This document shows positions 30,898-40,119 of a stretch of 64,000 bases of DNA, one piece after another (position 1 is the first letter of the stretch; the number at the start of each line of letters is the position of its first letter). The position numbers and the translations under genes were made by a program. Location of the stretch: contig JAQYVX010000002.1 of assembly GCA_030145305.1 (NCBI GenBank), positions 62,001 through 126,000 of the forward strand, given 5' to 3'. The DNA comes from Halarcobacter sp. GTDB lineage: Bacteria > Campylobacterota > Campylobacteria > Campylobacterales > Arcobacteraceae. The notes under the pieces were generated by a model that saw nothing but the letters and a program-made list of their open reading frames with translations, was not told where the DNA came from and searched no databases.

Positions 30898-31557
30898 CTA
30901 TAACAAACCTTCTTCTTTTAAAGCTATAAAGCCTTCATTTGTAAATATCACATGATCAAGCAACTCTATTCCTAGGATTTCTCCACTTTTTTTTAATCTT
31001 TTTGTCACATTTATATCTTCAATACTTGGGCTTAAAACTCCACTTGGGTGGTTATGGGCCACTATTATGCTTGCGCATCTTTTTTCTATTGCGTAGGCGT
31101 AGACTTCTCTAGGATGTACTAGACTTTGGTTTAGAATTCCTATTGTTATTACTTTTGTCTGGACTATATGATTTGCTCCATCTAAGTAAATACACAAAAA
31201 GTATTCTTGTTTTTTGCTGTGATACTCTTTTAACTCTTCAAAAACATCCTTTGCGGATGTTATTTTTTTGTTTTGTTTTATTAAATATCTACGGGAGAGT
31301 TCTATTGAGCTTAGTATTTGAGAGGCTTTTGCAAGTCCTAAGCCATGAATTGAGAATAGCTTTTCCAGATTTATATTTTCAAAATCTTCTTCAAATAGTT
31401 TTATTATTTCTTGTGAGAGTTTTATTACATCTTTGCCTCGAACTCCAGTTCCCAAAAGTACAGCCATAAGCTCATAATCTTTTAGTGATTTTACACCTTT
31501 TTTTAAAAGTTTTTCTCTTGGTTTATCTAAGTTTTGTAATTGATTAATTGATTTCAC
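30898..31557 (-). CDS. radC: RadC-family JAB/MPN domain protein
   Basis: 219 residues, normal for RadC. The N-terminal helix-hairpin-helix region (IHGLGLAKASQIL, about 70-82) is followed by the metallopeptidase-like JAMM motif: HNHPSG with His168 and His170, Ser178 and Asp181. The start is GTG with AAGGAG six bases upstream. RadC's biochemical role is unresolved; it is common in mobile and defence regions and here sits just upstream of the restriction operon. Confidence 0.92.
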   Translation of the reverse strand: MKSINQLQNLDKPREKLLKKGVKSLKDYELMAVLLGTGVRGKDVIKLSQEIIKLFEEDFENINLEKLFSIHGLGLAKASQILSSIELSRRYLIKQNKKITSAKDVFEELKEYHSKKQEYFLCIYLDGANHIVQTKVITIGILNQSLVHPREVYAYAIEKRCASIIVAHNHPSGVLSPSIEDINVTKRLKKSGEILGIELLDHVIFTNEGFIALKEEGLL

Positions 31558-31659
31558 AAACTTCTCCTTGTTTTATAGGAAAAGTTTATCTTTTATTTTA
31601 ACTTTGTTTTAAAATATAACAATTTGCAATATTTTTAACTCTTTTCTAAATATTTGCTT

Positions 31660-31878
31660 TTAAAATGGTTCGTTTTTGTCTTGTTTGTCTTGAACTATAA
31701 ATATTTGTTTTGCTTCATCTAAAAGCTTTTCTGCTTCTTCTAATTCTTTGATTCCTGTTTTATAAACATCTAAAGAATCACTAAGTGTAATATCTGGTTT
31801 TGAAAGTTTTTCTAATAACTCTTTTGCTTTTTCTATTTTAAGTTCAAAACTTAACTCTTCTTTTTTTTCTTTACTCAT
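31660..31878 (-). CDS. xseB: Exodeoxyribonuclease VII small subunit
   Basis: 72 residues. LSFELKIEKAKELLEKLSKPDITLSDSLDVYKTGIKEL is cut here to its pattern: FExxxxxLexivxxLe, then a second helix with L-x-x-S-L-x-x-Y-x-x-G, which defines XseB. It joins XseA (not in the window) to degrade single-stranded DNA. The ATG overlaps the metX stop by four bases (ATGA), so the two genes are coupled. Confidence 0.92.
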   Translation of the reverse strand: MSKEKKEELSFELKIEKAKELLEKLSKPDITLSDSLDVYKTGIKELEEAEKLLDEAKQIFIVQDKQDKNEPF

Positions 31879-32984
31879 TTTTTTCCTTCTAATAAATCAA
31901 CTATATATTTGTCAAATTTTTCTACTTCTACCAAAAAGGAATCATGTCCTGATTGGCTTTCTACCATTTTATAAGTAACTTGTTTTTCACGTCCAAGTTT
32001 AGTCATAATATCTCTAATCTCTTCCATCTCATCAGGGAAAAATAACATATCATCAGAAAAAGAGATTAAGTGGAGATTCGTCTTTACTTTATCAAAAGAA
32101 TCTTCCAATTTATCTTTATTTCTTCCTGCATCAAAAATATTCATAGTTTTACAAATATAAAGATATGAAAGAGGGTCAAAGTTTTTTGGAAAAGAGTAGG
32201 CATTGTATTCTAAATACCTCTCAACTTCAAATCGTCCAAAAAGTTCATATAAACCATCTGTCCTTGAATACTCTCTTCCAAATTTTTCATTAAAAACATT
32301 TGGACTTAAATATCCAATTAATCCCGCCATTCTTCCAATGGCAAGACCTGCTAAACCTTTTGCTTGTAAATCATCTTTTTTATAAAAACCATCTTTAAAT
32401 AAAGGGTCATGTCGGATTGATTCTATTGCGATTTTATTAAAAGCAATTGCCCAAGGTCTTGTGTATGCAGTTGTTGCAAGGGCAAAAATATGCTCTGCAA
32501 AATCTGGGAATTCAATTGCATAACATAAGGCTTGCATTCCACCCATTGAACCGCCTACTATTGCTTTTGCATTTGTGATTCCTAGGGATTTGTAAAGTCT
32601 CATTTGTGCTTTTACAATATCTGAAATAGTTAAAATTGGAAATTTTAATCTATATTCTTTTTTAGAAGAGGGATCAATACTAAGAGGATTTGTAGAGCCA
32701 TAAGTACTTCCTAAATTATTTGAACAAATTACAAAATATTTCTGTGTATCAATTGCTTTTCCATCGCCAATTAATTTATCCCACCAACCAGGCTTTGCTT
32801 CATCTGCATAGCGCCCTGCTGCATGATGAGAACCTGCTAAGGCATGGCAAACTACGATTACATTTGATTTCTCTTCATTTAGTTCCCCATAAGTTTCATA
32901 AATAAGTTCAAATTCTTCAAGAATCCTACCACTTTCTAAATATAAAGGTTCGTTAAATTTTGCAACTTTTGTTTCTATTTTCAA
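31875..32984 (-). CDS. metX: Homoserine O-acetyltransferase
   Basis: 369 residues, alpha/beta-hydrolase fold. It acetylates homoserine for methionine synthesis. The nucleophile elbow is GGSMGG (Ser146). The acid and base are in SDDMLFF and SGHDSF near the C-terminus. Family signatures include CHALAGSHH and NNLGSTYGSTNP. The start is TTG; the only ribosome site is a weak GGAT, so the exact start is less sure. Acetyl rather than succinyl donor is inferred from overall similarity to MetX. Confidence 0.93.
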   Translation of the reverse strand: MKIETKVAKFNEPLYLESGRILEEFELIYETYGELNEEKSNVIVVCHALAGSHHAAGRYADEAKPGWWDKLIGDGKAIDTQKYFVICSNNLGSTYGSTNPLSIDPSSKKEYRLKFPILTISDIVKAQMRLYKSLGITNAKAIVGGSMGGMQALCYAIEFPDFAEHIFALATTAYTRPWAIAFNKIAIESIRHDPLFKDGFYKKDDLQAKGLAGLAIGRMAGLIGYLSPNVFNEKFGREYSRTDGLYELFGRFEVERYLEYNAYSFPKNFDPLSYLYICKTMNIFDAGRNKDKLEDSFDKVKTNLHLISFSDDMLFFPDEMEEIRDIMTKLGREKQVTYKMVESQSGHDSFLVEVEKFDKYIVDLLEGKK

Positions 32985-33076
32985 ATTCTATCCAGTAATA
33001 ATTTATTGCTTAATATTTTTCTCATAGTAGCAAAAATAAGATGAAGAAGCTTTTAAAGAAGGCTTCAAGAAATTTG

Positions 33077-33520
33077 TTATCTTAGTTCATCTAAAGAGGT
33101 TTTCATGATTTCTTGCCATTTTTCATCTGGTGACCACTTTTCAAAAACTTCTAAGTTTATATTCTCAAAAGGAGTCTTTAGTATGTATTTATGATAAACG
33201 TACATAAAAGCAGAAACTCTATAATTCATAATACAATGAACCCAAACTTTTTTTTCGGAAAAAAAAGAAAGAATTTCAATAAAATCTTTTAGATTCTTTT
33301 TTGTAGGACTTAAAAAATCAACAGGAAGATGAATATAAATAAGCCCTAGTTTTGAAAGAATTTCATCTTCATTCTCTAGTTTATTTTCACTATTATGTGC
33401 GGAAAGATTGATTATTATTTCATAATTATCTTTCGCAATTTCTTCAAATTGCTCTTTTGTTGGTTGTCCTGAGCTTGAAATATTATCATTTATTTTTATA
33501 TAATTTATAATTTCTTGCAT
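33077..33520 (-). CDS. Protein tyrosine phosphatase-like protein
   Basis: 147 residues. The N-terminus INDNISSSGQPTKEQFEEIA is typical of the small dual-specificity-like phosphatase group that also includes beta-lactamase-hydrolase-like proteins. The putative catalytic loop reads VHCIMNYRVSAF. Here the Arg is five positions after the Cys, not six as in the classical CX5R loop. I recall similar HCxxNxRxSAF loops in this subgroup, but activity is unproven. It lies 20 bases downstream of adenine deaminase and may share its transcript. Confidence 0.7.
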   Translation of the reverse strand: MQEIINYIKINDNISSSGQPTKEQFEEIAKDNYEIIINLSAHNSENKLENEDEILSKLGLIYIHLPVDFLSPTKKNLKDFIEILSFFSEKKVWVHCIMNYRVSAFMYVYHKYILKTPFENINLEVFEKWSPDEKWQEIMKTSLDELR

Positions 33521-33540
33521 ATCATTTCCTCAAATATTTT

Positions 33541-34542
33541 TTAAGATTTTGCTATTTTATCCACTTCTTTTATATATTTTTCCTTTAGCTTATCACTAAT
33601 AAAAGAGGAATTAAATGAATTCTTTACAAGCTTAATAATATCTTCTTTACTTAAATCTAAATTTTCAAATACATTAATAAAGTTTTGATTTAAATAACCT
33701 TTGAAATAAGCAGGGTCGTCGGAGTTAATACATACATTTAAACCATAATCTAAAAGTTTTTTTAGATTATGTTCTTTGTAGTTTTTAAAAACTTTTAACT
33801 CTATATTTGAATTTGGACAAAGAGTAAGAGGGATTTGTTCTTCTTTTAATCTTTGCATTAATTCTTTTGAATTTATAGCTTGAACGCCATGATCTATTCT
33901 TTGAATATCTAATAAATCTAAAGCTTCAAAAAGATAAGAAACGTCTGCTTCTTCACCTGCATGAGCTACTAATTTAAAACCTTCTTTTTTGGCTTCTTTA
34001 AAAACTTCTTCAAACTTTGAAGGAGGATTTCCAAGCTCCGAAGAATCAAGTCCAACTCCTATAATAAAGTCTTTGTAAGGCAAAGATTGTTTTAAAGTTT
34101 CAAAAGCATCTTCTTGTGATAAATGTCTTAAAAAACACATGATTATATTTGAGCTTATTCCATATTTTTCTTTTGCTTCATCTAAGCCTTTTTTGATTCC
34201 ACTTAATACAGTTTTAAACTCTATTCCTCGTGAAGTATGACTTTGTGGGTCAAAAAATATTTCTGTGTGAATAATATTATTTTCTACACATTTTAAAATA
34301 TAAGCTTGGGTTAATAAATAAAAATCTTCTTCTGTTCTAAGAACCTTTGCCCCTGCATAATAAATATCTAAAAAGCTTTGAAGATTTGAAAAGTTGTAAG
34401 CTTTTTTCAGTTCTTCTACAGTTTTATAAGGAATTTCTATCTTATTTTTCTGTGCTAATTTAAACATTAATTCAGGTTCAAAAGAGCCTTCTATATGTAA
34501 ATGTAATTCTGCTTTTGGTAGTCGTTTTATAAATTCAATCAT
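33541..34542 (-). CDS. Adenine deaminase (adenosine deaminase superfamily)
   Basis: 333 residues. It converts adenine to hypoxanthine for purine salvage. Metal and catalytic residues are all visible: HLH (His14, His16), HAGEE (His194, Glu197), DHG (His218), NSDDPAYF (Asp275, Asp276). GLDSSELGNPPSKF and YYAGAKVLRTEEDFY closely match the bacterial adenine deaminase type (for example Pseudomonas PA0148) rather than adenosine deaminase. Substrate is therefore inferred from subfamily motifs. Confidence 0.88.
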   Translation of the reverse strand: MIEFIKRLPKAELHLHIEGSFEPELMFKLAQKNKIEIPYKTVEELKKAYNFSNLQSFLDIYYAGAKVLRTEEDFYLLTQAYILKCVENNIIHTEIFFDPQSHTSRGIEFKTVLSGIKKGLDEAKEKYGISSNIIMCFLRHLSQEDAFETLKQSLPYKDFIIGVGLDSSELGNPPSKFEEVFKEAKKEGFKLVAHAGEEADVSYLFEALDLLDIQRIDHGVQAINSKELMQRLKEEQIPLTLCPNSNIELKVFKNYKEHNLKKLLDYGLNVCINSDDPAYFKGYLNQNFINVFENLDLSKEDIIKLVKNSFNSSFISDKLKEKYIKEVDKIAKS

Positions 34543-34658
34543 CTTTATTCCATGTACTTTTTCTTATTATACAATTTTCTTTTATAAAAAAACTGTCTTG
34601 AAAAATTAATTTAACTTTTATAAGCCTTAGCTAGAATTTGTCAAAAATTGGGGTTTTA

Positions 34659-35738
34659 ATGAATACTGAAAGTATCGCAACTATGGCACAGATTACAATG
34701 GCAAAATCAGAAGAGGCACAAGAAGCCTTGGCTTTAGTAAAAAAATTGCAAAAAAGATTTGTTGATAAATTAAATGAACTCAGTTTCACCCTTGGAGCAC
34801 ATAAAGATTTTCAAGAAGTTATTTGGGCTAGAGATGAAGGAAAGCATGGTGGAGGAAGTAGATTTGAATCACAGGATAATAAACTTTTTAATACAGCAAG
34901 TGTAAATGTTTCCCAAGTTCATTATGATGATGAGCCATCAAAAAAACTACAAAGTGCCAGTGCAATTTCAACTATTATTCATCCTAAAAACCCAAAAGTT
35001 CCCTCAATTCATATTCATATTAGCTTAACAAAACTTCGTGATGATAGCTCTTATTGGAGAATTATGGCTGATTTAAACCCAAGTTTGGAGAATAATGGAG
35101 ATAAAGAATTTTTTATTCAAGCCCTTAAAAAAGCATCAAAAAAGAGTTCTAAAGAGTGTTTTGATGAAGGAATAAAACAAGGAGATAAATACTTTTATAT
35201 ACCAGCACTTAAAAAACATAGGGGTGTTTCTCATTTTTATTTAGAAAATTATAATACAGAAGAAAAAGAAAAAGATTTTGAATTTGCTCAAAATTTTGGA
35301 AATATAATTATAGATGCATACATAGACATCATTACAAATGCTTACAAAAAAAGAACTTGCTTTAGTATTCATGATATTACCCAACAGCTTGATTATCATA
35401 CTTTATATTTATTTCAAGTATTAACTTTAGATAGAGGAACAACTTCAGGGCTTTTAATTCATAATCAAAATGATTTAGGAATTATGGCTTCACTTCCAAA
35501 GTTTGTAAATAAAAAGTTACTTCTATCTTGGGCTAAAAATTTAGAATACCCACAAAATATTCTTGTGGAAAAAATAGTTGAAGATATAAATAGTGAAGGC
35601 GAAATTAATAATATAAGCAAAATAAAATTAGCCCAAACAGTTAGAAATCATTACAAAGAATATCCAGAATCTTTAAAAATGCAAGCAAGTGGAAATACAG
35701 TTCCTACTACTGTTTCAAATCATCAAGTCAAAGTTTAA
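34659..35738 (+). CDS. hemF: Coproporphyrinogen III oxidase, oxygen-dependent
   Basis: 359 residues from the chosen start. It performs the oxygen-requiring decarboxylation of coproporphyrinogen III in haem synthesis. Family motifs are HGGGSRF, PSIHIHISLTKL, RGVSHFYLENYN and LFQVLTLDRGTTSGLL. I choose the ATG at 34659, preceded by GGGG six bases away, over a TTG at 34638. Presence of the aerobic enzyme fits a microaerobe or aerobe. Confidence 0.93.
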   Translation: MNTESIATMAQITMAKSEEAQEALALVKKLQKRFVDKLNELSFTLGAHKDFQEVIWARDEGKHGGGSRFESQDNKLFNTASVNVSQVHYDDEPSKKLQSASAISTIIHPKNPKVPSIHIHISLTKLRDDSSYWRIMADLNPSLENNGDKEFFIQALKKASKKSSKECFDEGIKQGDKYFYIPALKKHRGVSHFYLENYNTEEKEKDFEFAQNFGNIIIDAYIDIITNAYKKRTCFSIHDITQQLDYHTLYLFQVLTLDRGTTSGLLIHNQNDLGIMASLPKFVNKKLLLSWAKNLEYPQNILVEKIVEDINSEGEINNISKIKLAQTVRNHYKEYPESLKMQASGNTVPTTVSNHQVKV

Positions 35739-35829
35739 AATTACAAAGAATTTAGGACTTAGAAGCTTTAATCTCTAATTCTTAGATACTTATTATATTT
35801 CCTGAATAATGTTTAATATAATATTCTAA

Positions 35830-35867
35830 AACAAAATAACTAGAGTTTAAACTCTAGTTATTTTGTT
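35830..35867. terminator. Bidirectional terminator, perfect 38-base palindrome
   Basis: Each arm is 19 bases, beginning AACAAAATAACTAGAG, with the centre TTTAAA. It lies between convergent hemF and the DUF302 gene and contains the stop codon of the latter. A/T-rich ends give a U-tract in both directions. Confidence 0.8.
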
Positions 35868-36304
35868 GCAGCAGCTTTTGTAATACCAGCTAAGGCTTTT
35901 TCTACTTTTCCTAAAACTTTTTCACAACCTTTTAGGTTATGTCTTTGTACCAGATATTTTGGATCATTATAAGATATCCATACTTTTTTCATATCATCTT
36001 TCCAGATAAGAGCTTTTTGAGGTAAATCAAGAGCAACTGTTTGTTGACATTTCATTAAAGGACTTCCTACTTTTGGATTTCCAAAAATTATAAGCTCTGT
36101 GTCTCGAAGATCAATTCCTACACTTTTTGCACCTGCTGAATGATTTATATGATTAAATATTTTCATTCCTTTTTTCTTTAAGATAGTTTCTAAACGCTCT
36201 GAAGTCTCTTTTACAGAAAAATCACTAGATACATTAACAATACCTGAAGCCATACTTGATATAGCTAAAGTAAACATAACACTTGCAACAAACATTTTTT
36301 TCAT
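35858..36304 (-). CDS. Secreted DUF302 protein
   Basis: 148 residues with an N-terminal signal peptide (MKKMFVASVMFTLAISSMASG). The remainder fits DUF302: FSVKETSERLETILKKKGMKIFNHINHSAGA and ELIIFGNPKVGSPLMKCQQTVALDLP. DUF302 proteins are small alpha/beta domains of unknown function. It probably works in the periplasm. Single gene, ended by the palindromic terminator. Confidence 0.85.
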   Translation of the reverse strand: MKKMFVASVMFTLAISSMASGIVNVSSDFSVKETSERLETILKKKGMKIFNHINHSAGAKSVGIDLRDTELIIFGNPKVGSPLMKCQQTVALDLPQKALIWKDDMKKVWISYNDPKYLVQRHNLKGCEKVLGKVEKALAGITKAAATK

Positions 36305-36390
36305 ATTCTTCCTTTTTTAACTAATTTTACATAATATATAAAAATTGTTTAGTCTTTGTAAATGTTTCCCAAATTCATTATTAAGAAAAT

Positions 36391-36993
36391 TTATGAAAAG
36401 ATATTTATAATAATCAAAGATAAGGCTGCAAAAATAAGTATAAATCCCATCGTCATATTAAATACTTCTAGCCTAAATTTTGTATTTAAAAATATTGTAG
36501 TTTTTTGTCCTAATACTCCCCAAAAAGACAAGCATAAATAACACACTATAAAATATATAATTATAAAAACAATAAGATTTGTTTTATTATTTGCAAATAA
36601 AGAAACCCCCGCTATACAAGCTAACCAAGCTTTGGGATTTAGCCATTGTAATAAAAAGCCTTCATAAAATTTGAGTGTTTTTTCTTCGTGCATTTTTTTA
36701 TTTATAGGAGAGCTTGAACTTGCTATTTTATAGCCCATGTAAATAATAAATAAAGAACCAATAAGCTCTATAGACAAAAGAAAATTAGGACTTGATACTA
36801 GAAAGTTTTGAAAACCAAATGCAATTAAAACCAAAAGTAAAGTAAAGCCAATAGTAGCTCCTGAGATAAAAGCAAAGGTCTTTTTAAAACCATAATTTAT
36901 ACCTGATGAAATAATCATCATATTTACAGGTCCAGGAGAAATTGACATAACAAAAGATAAAGATAACATAGAAAGAAGAATAGCAAAAGTCAT
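36391..36993 (-). CDS. LysE/RhtB-family amino-acid exporter
   Basis: 200 residues with about six hydrophobic segments. The conserved first-helix signature is SISPGPVNMMI, and WLNPKAW lies in the middle. Family members export amino acids or their derivatives; the substrate is not predictable. It is 54 bases downstream of an AraC-type regulator in the same direction, an arrangement suggesting regulator-linked efflux. Confidence 0.88.
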   Translation of the reverse strand: MTFAILLSMLSLSFVMSISPGPVNMMIISSGINYGFKKTFAFISGATIGFTLLLVLIAFGFQNFLVSSPNFLLSIELIGSLFIIYMGYKIASSSSPINKKMHEEKTLKFYEGFLLQWLNPKAWLACIAGVSLFANNKTNLIVFIIIYFIVCYLCLSFWGVLGQKTTIFLNTKFRLEVFNMTMGFILIFAALSLIIINIFS

Positions 36994-37047
36994 AAAGTTT
37001 CCTAATAATTAGATATTTTAGGAAGTGTAGAAGATTATGAAAAAAAG

Positions 37048-37866
37048 TTATTGTACAAAATTGAGTCTATACTCTTTTGGTGTAGTTGCAACTATTTTTA
37101 AGAAATTTCTATGAAAATGACTTTGATCAAAAAAACCACATTCTAAGGCGGTATCAACAATTGAATTACCTTTTTTTAATAACTCTTTTGATTTATTTAT
37201 CTTCAAATTTAATAAATAAGAATGAGGTGTCATATTTATTTGATTTTTGAAAAGTCTAATAATATAAAAAGTGTTTAATTCAAATTTTGAAGCTAAATCT
37301 TCTAAAGAGATATTTTCTTTATAATTCTCTTTTAAATAAGAGATTATCTCTTCAAATCTTTCATCTAATAAAACTTCTTTGTCTTCTTGTAAATAAATAG
37401 AAAAGAACTCTATAAAAAAGTTTATTAATTCATTCTGCTTTTCTTGGTAAGTATAATCTAAAAACAAGTGTTCACATAAAGAGATAAAGTTATTATAAAA
37501 AGATTCATTTTCTAATAAATCAGAAGGTATTGGCACAAAAGTATCTATTTTATTATCAATAAGTTTTTGGATATTCATACACCAAATAGGATTAAGATAC
37601 ATCATATAATACTTGTTTAAAATATCGCTACAAGAATTACAAGAGTGAACAGCATTAGGGTTTATGATACTTAACATATTTTTATCTAAGATATAGTTTT
37701 TCTCATTGTTTGTATAAACACTTATTCCCTCTTTATTTATTCCTAGAGAAAAAGTACTATGAAAGTGTTTTTTATAATGCTTGTTAGAGTTTGAATATCG
37801 AAGTTCTATGAAAGGTAGATTTTCATTTGTGAATATTTTGGTAAATATTTTATTTATACTGCTCAT
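37048..37866 (-). CDS. AraC-family transcriptional regulator
   Basis: 272 residues. The N-terminal half is a cupin-like sensor (HYKKHFHSTFSLGINKEG), and the C-terminal 100 residues carry the two helix-turn-helix units (ISLEDLASKFELNTFYIIRLF and IVDTALECGFFDQSHFHRNF). It is upstream of and co-directional with the LysE-type exporter, its likely target. The ligand is unknown. Confidence 0.9.
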   Translation of the reverse strand: MSSINKIFTKIFTNENLPFIELRYSNSNKHYKKHFHSTFSLGINKEGISVYTNNEKNYILDKNMLSIINPNAVHSCNSCSDILNKYYMMYLNPIWCMNIQKLIDNKIDTFVPIPSDLLENESFYNNFISLCEHLFLDYTYQEKQNELINFFIEFFSIYLQEDKEVLLDERFEEIISYLKENYKENISLEDLASKFELNTFYIIRLFKNQINMTPHSYLLNLKINKSKELLKKGNSIVDTALECGFFDQSHFHRNFLKIVATTPKEYRLNFVQ

Positions 37867-37947
37867 AAATTAACCTTTTTTAATAATTCAAATAGTATCT
37901 TAAAAGCTTTTTTTAGTAAAGCAAAATTGTCTTTAATTATTTTTGGT

Positions 37948-37953
37948 TATAAT
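37948..37953 (+). promoter_or_regulatory. -10 box of the 87-residue acidic protein gene
   Basis: Perfect TATAAT in GGTTATAATTT, 24 bases upstream of the ATG. Ribosome site AGGA lies six bases before the ATG. Confidence 0.6.
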
Positions 37954-37976
37954 TTCAAAAAAAATTAGGACATATT

Positions 37977-38240
37977 ATGACAAAAGTAGAAGAACTAGAA
38001 AAACTTTTAAAAGAAGATATTATGGTTGAGCTTGAAGAATCAATTGAAGATCTTGTATCAAAAGTTAAGAAAAATAAAAATAATCAAGATTTAAAAGAAG
38101 AATTAAAATATTTAAGAGATGTTCAAAAATATTTCGATGATGTTTTAGTTGATATAGATAAAAAAATACTTACAAATGAAGATGCAGATGAGATTATGGA
38201 TGCCTTACTTGATATGAAAAGTGAAAATCAAGAAGTATAA
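37977..38240 (+). CDS. Small acidic helical protein, unknown
   Basis: 87 residues, rich in Glu, Asp and Lys, almost entirely predicted helical with heptad-like Leu and Val spacing (VEELEKLLKEDIMVELEESI, LKEELKYLRDVQKYF). No signal peptide, membrane segment or Cys. Good -10 and ribosome site support expression. Not recognised; a small coiled-coil regulator or chaperone-like protein is only a guess. Confidence 0.75.
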   Translation: MTKVEELEKLLKEDIMVELEESIEDLVSKVKKNKNNQDLKEELKYLRDVQKYFDDVLVDIDKKILTNEDADEIMDALLDMKSENQEV

Positions 38241-38329
38241 TTTAATCACAACTTATTTACTTTGTTATATTTAAACTTAAAGCAATAAACTAACAATATT
38301 GTAGTAGTTTATATTTATTGTTTACTCAA

Positions 38330-38335
38330 TATAAT
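38330..38335 (+). promoter_or_regulatory. -10 box of the YeeE/YedE gene
   Basis: Perfect TATAAT in CAATATAATTTT. The predicted transcript starts near 38342, downstream of an in-frame ATG at 38318, so that longer start is excluded in favour of 38375. Confidence 0.55.
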
Positions 38336-38374
38336 TTTATTAATTTATACTACATTAATTTACTAGGAATTAAA

Positions 38375-39454
38375 ATGGACTATTTTGAGATATATGAAAT
38401 TATCAATATTTTAGGTTTTGTATTAGGTATTAGCTTTGGAATGATTGCGCAAAAAAAGCAGTTTTGTTTTAGTGGTTCAATCAAAGATTATATCTTAACA
38501 AAATCTACAATGAGAGGTTCATCAGTTATAACAGCTATGATAGTTGCTATTATCTCAACTACACTTGTATCTTCATATTTTGAACTTGATTTAACTCAAA
38601 CAACTTATTACCGAGAAAATATAAACTATTTTACAATTATCTTAGGCGGGTTAATGTTTGGTGTGGGAATGATGATTTCAGATGGTTGTAGTAATAGACA
38701 TTTAATTAAATTTGCACAAGGTGATGTTAACTCACTAATAAGTTTGGTTTTTATTGGTATTTTTGCTTATGCAACAACAAAAGGTTTACTTTCAAATTTC
38801 TTTTCACCACTAATAGCAAATCCTACTTTAGTAGAATGGTCAGGTATTATAGGAAATATAAGCATGAATCTTTATATTGTAGTTGGTATTTTACTTTTAT
38901 TATTAGCTTTTATAGTTAAAAAAGTAAATAGAATCCCAAGCTTAATAGATGGCGCTTTAATTGGTTTGTTAATTGCTTTTGCTTGGGGAATTACTGGGGT
39001 TTTAGGAGAAGAGAGTATGGAAAGAATAATCAATCTTTCAGGTATTACTTTCGTAAATCCTACTGCTAAATCTGTAGAATTATTTATGTTATATGAAATA
39101 AATGAATTAACTTTCTCAATCTCATTAGTATGTGGAATCTTAGTAGGTGCGTTTTTAATGTCAAAGATAAATAGAAAATATAGCTTTGGTTGTACAGCAG
39201 CTGGTGGTGAAAATAGAGTAAAAAACAATATGATTGGTGGGGCTTTAATGGGTTCAGGTGGAATGCTATCTATAGGTTGTACAGTTGGACAAGGATTAAC
39301 AGGTCTTTCAACTTTGGCTTTTGCTTCTGCTATTGCTATTCTTAGTATTTTTATCTCTGCAACTATAACAGCGCTTATTTTAAATAAAAAAAGTAAGCTT
39401 CCTATGTGTTTTATCTTTGAATGGAAAGATAATACACCAGATTACCAGATTTGA
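38375..39454 (+). CDS. YeeE/YedE-family sulfur-compound transporter
   Basis: 359 residues with about nine to ten hydrophobic segments. Conserved Cys positions of the family are present: Cys31 in QFCFSG, Cys105 in DGCSNRH, Cys273 in FGCTAAGG and Cys302 in GCTVGQGLTG. The E. coli-type member imports thiosulfate through a Cys relay, so uptake of thiosulfate or a similar reduced sulfur compound is inferred. AGGA seven bases upstream fixes the start. No TusA-like partner is adjacent. Confidence 0.87.
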   Translation: MDYFEIYEIINILGFVLGISFGMIAQKKQFCFSGSIKDYILTKSTMRGSSVITAMIVAIISTTLVSSYFELDLTQTTYYRENINYFTIILGGLMFGVGMMISDGCSNRHLIKFAQGDVNSLISLVFIGIFAYATTKGLLSNFFSPLIANPTLVEWSGIIGNISMNLYIVVGILLLLLAFIVKKVNRIPSLIDGALIGLLIAFAWGITGVLGEESMERIINLSGITFVNPTAKSVELFMLYEINELTFSISLVCGILVGAFLMSKINRKYSFGCTAAGGENRVKNNMIGGALMGSGGMLSIGCTVGQGLTGLSTLAFASAIAILSIFISATITALILNKKSKLPMCFIFEWKDNTPDYQI

Positions 39455-39480
39455 TTTTTATAAATTAAATAGGATATATA

Positions 39481-40095
39481 ATGAACTGGTTAGCCCATGT
39501 CTTTTTATCAGAACAAAATATAGATTTCCAAATTGGAAATTATCTTGCTGATTCTTTAAAAGGAAGAGCATGGAAAGAAGCTTCAGTACATTTAAAAAAT
39601 GGCTTAGAAACTCATAAAAATATAGATTCCTTTACAGATTCTCATCCTATTATATTAAAAAGTAAAGCAAGATTACGAGAAAAAGGTTTATTAAAATCTA
39701 TAGTAATAGATATTACCTATGACTATTTTCTAACAAAAAATTGGGATACTTTTTGTCTTATTCCTTTTGAAGAATTTACACAAGATTTTTATAATCAAGC
39801 AAATAAAAGATTAGATTTTTTACCAGAAAATGCAAAAGAATCTGTAAATCGACTTATTAAATATAATATCTTAAACAAATACCAAAGTGTAGAACACTTA
39901 AAAAAAGCATTTGAAAAGTTTGATAAAAGATTATCAGATAAATTAGCATCAAGAGATACTGTAAGTAGTTATGTTCAAGCTGTTGAAAAAAATATAGAAA
40001 AATTAGAAAAAGATTTTATGATTTTTTTTCCTGAACTATGTGAATTTATAAAAGAGAGTACAGATAATAAAAAACTAAAGCATTGGAGAATATAA
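39481..40095 (+). CDS. acpH: Acyl carrier protein phosphodiesterase (AcpH type)
   Basis: 204 residues. The hallmark start MNWLAHVFLS and the following GNYLADSLKG, HKNIDSFTDSHP and DITYDYFLTKNW, with His and Asp metal ligands of an HD-like fold, define the family. It removes the phosphopantetheine arm from ACP. It starts 26 bases after the transporter gene and may share its transcript. Confidence 0.88.
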   Translation: MNWLAHVFLSEQNIDFQIGNYLADSLKGRAWKEASVHLKNGLETHKNIDSFTDSHPIILKSKARLREKGLLKSIVIDITYDYFLTKNWDTFCLIPFEEFTQDFYNQANKRLDFLPENAKESVNRLIKYNILNKYQSVEHLKKAFEKFDKRLSDKLASRDTVSSYVQAVEKNIEKLEKDFMIFFPELCEFIKESTDNKKLKHWRI

Positions 40096-40119
40096 AATTC
40101 TCTTTTTGCTAAAACTATC

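Noticed and set aside
32985..33076. Possible SAM-type riboswitch before metX
   Set aside because: Only about 90 AT-rich bases, with no recognisable aptamer pairing.
34638..34640. TTG start of hemF
   Set aside because: The later ATG at 34659 has a good ribosome site.
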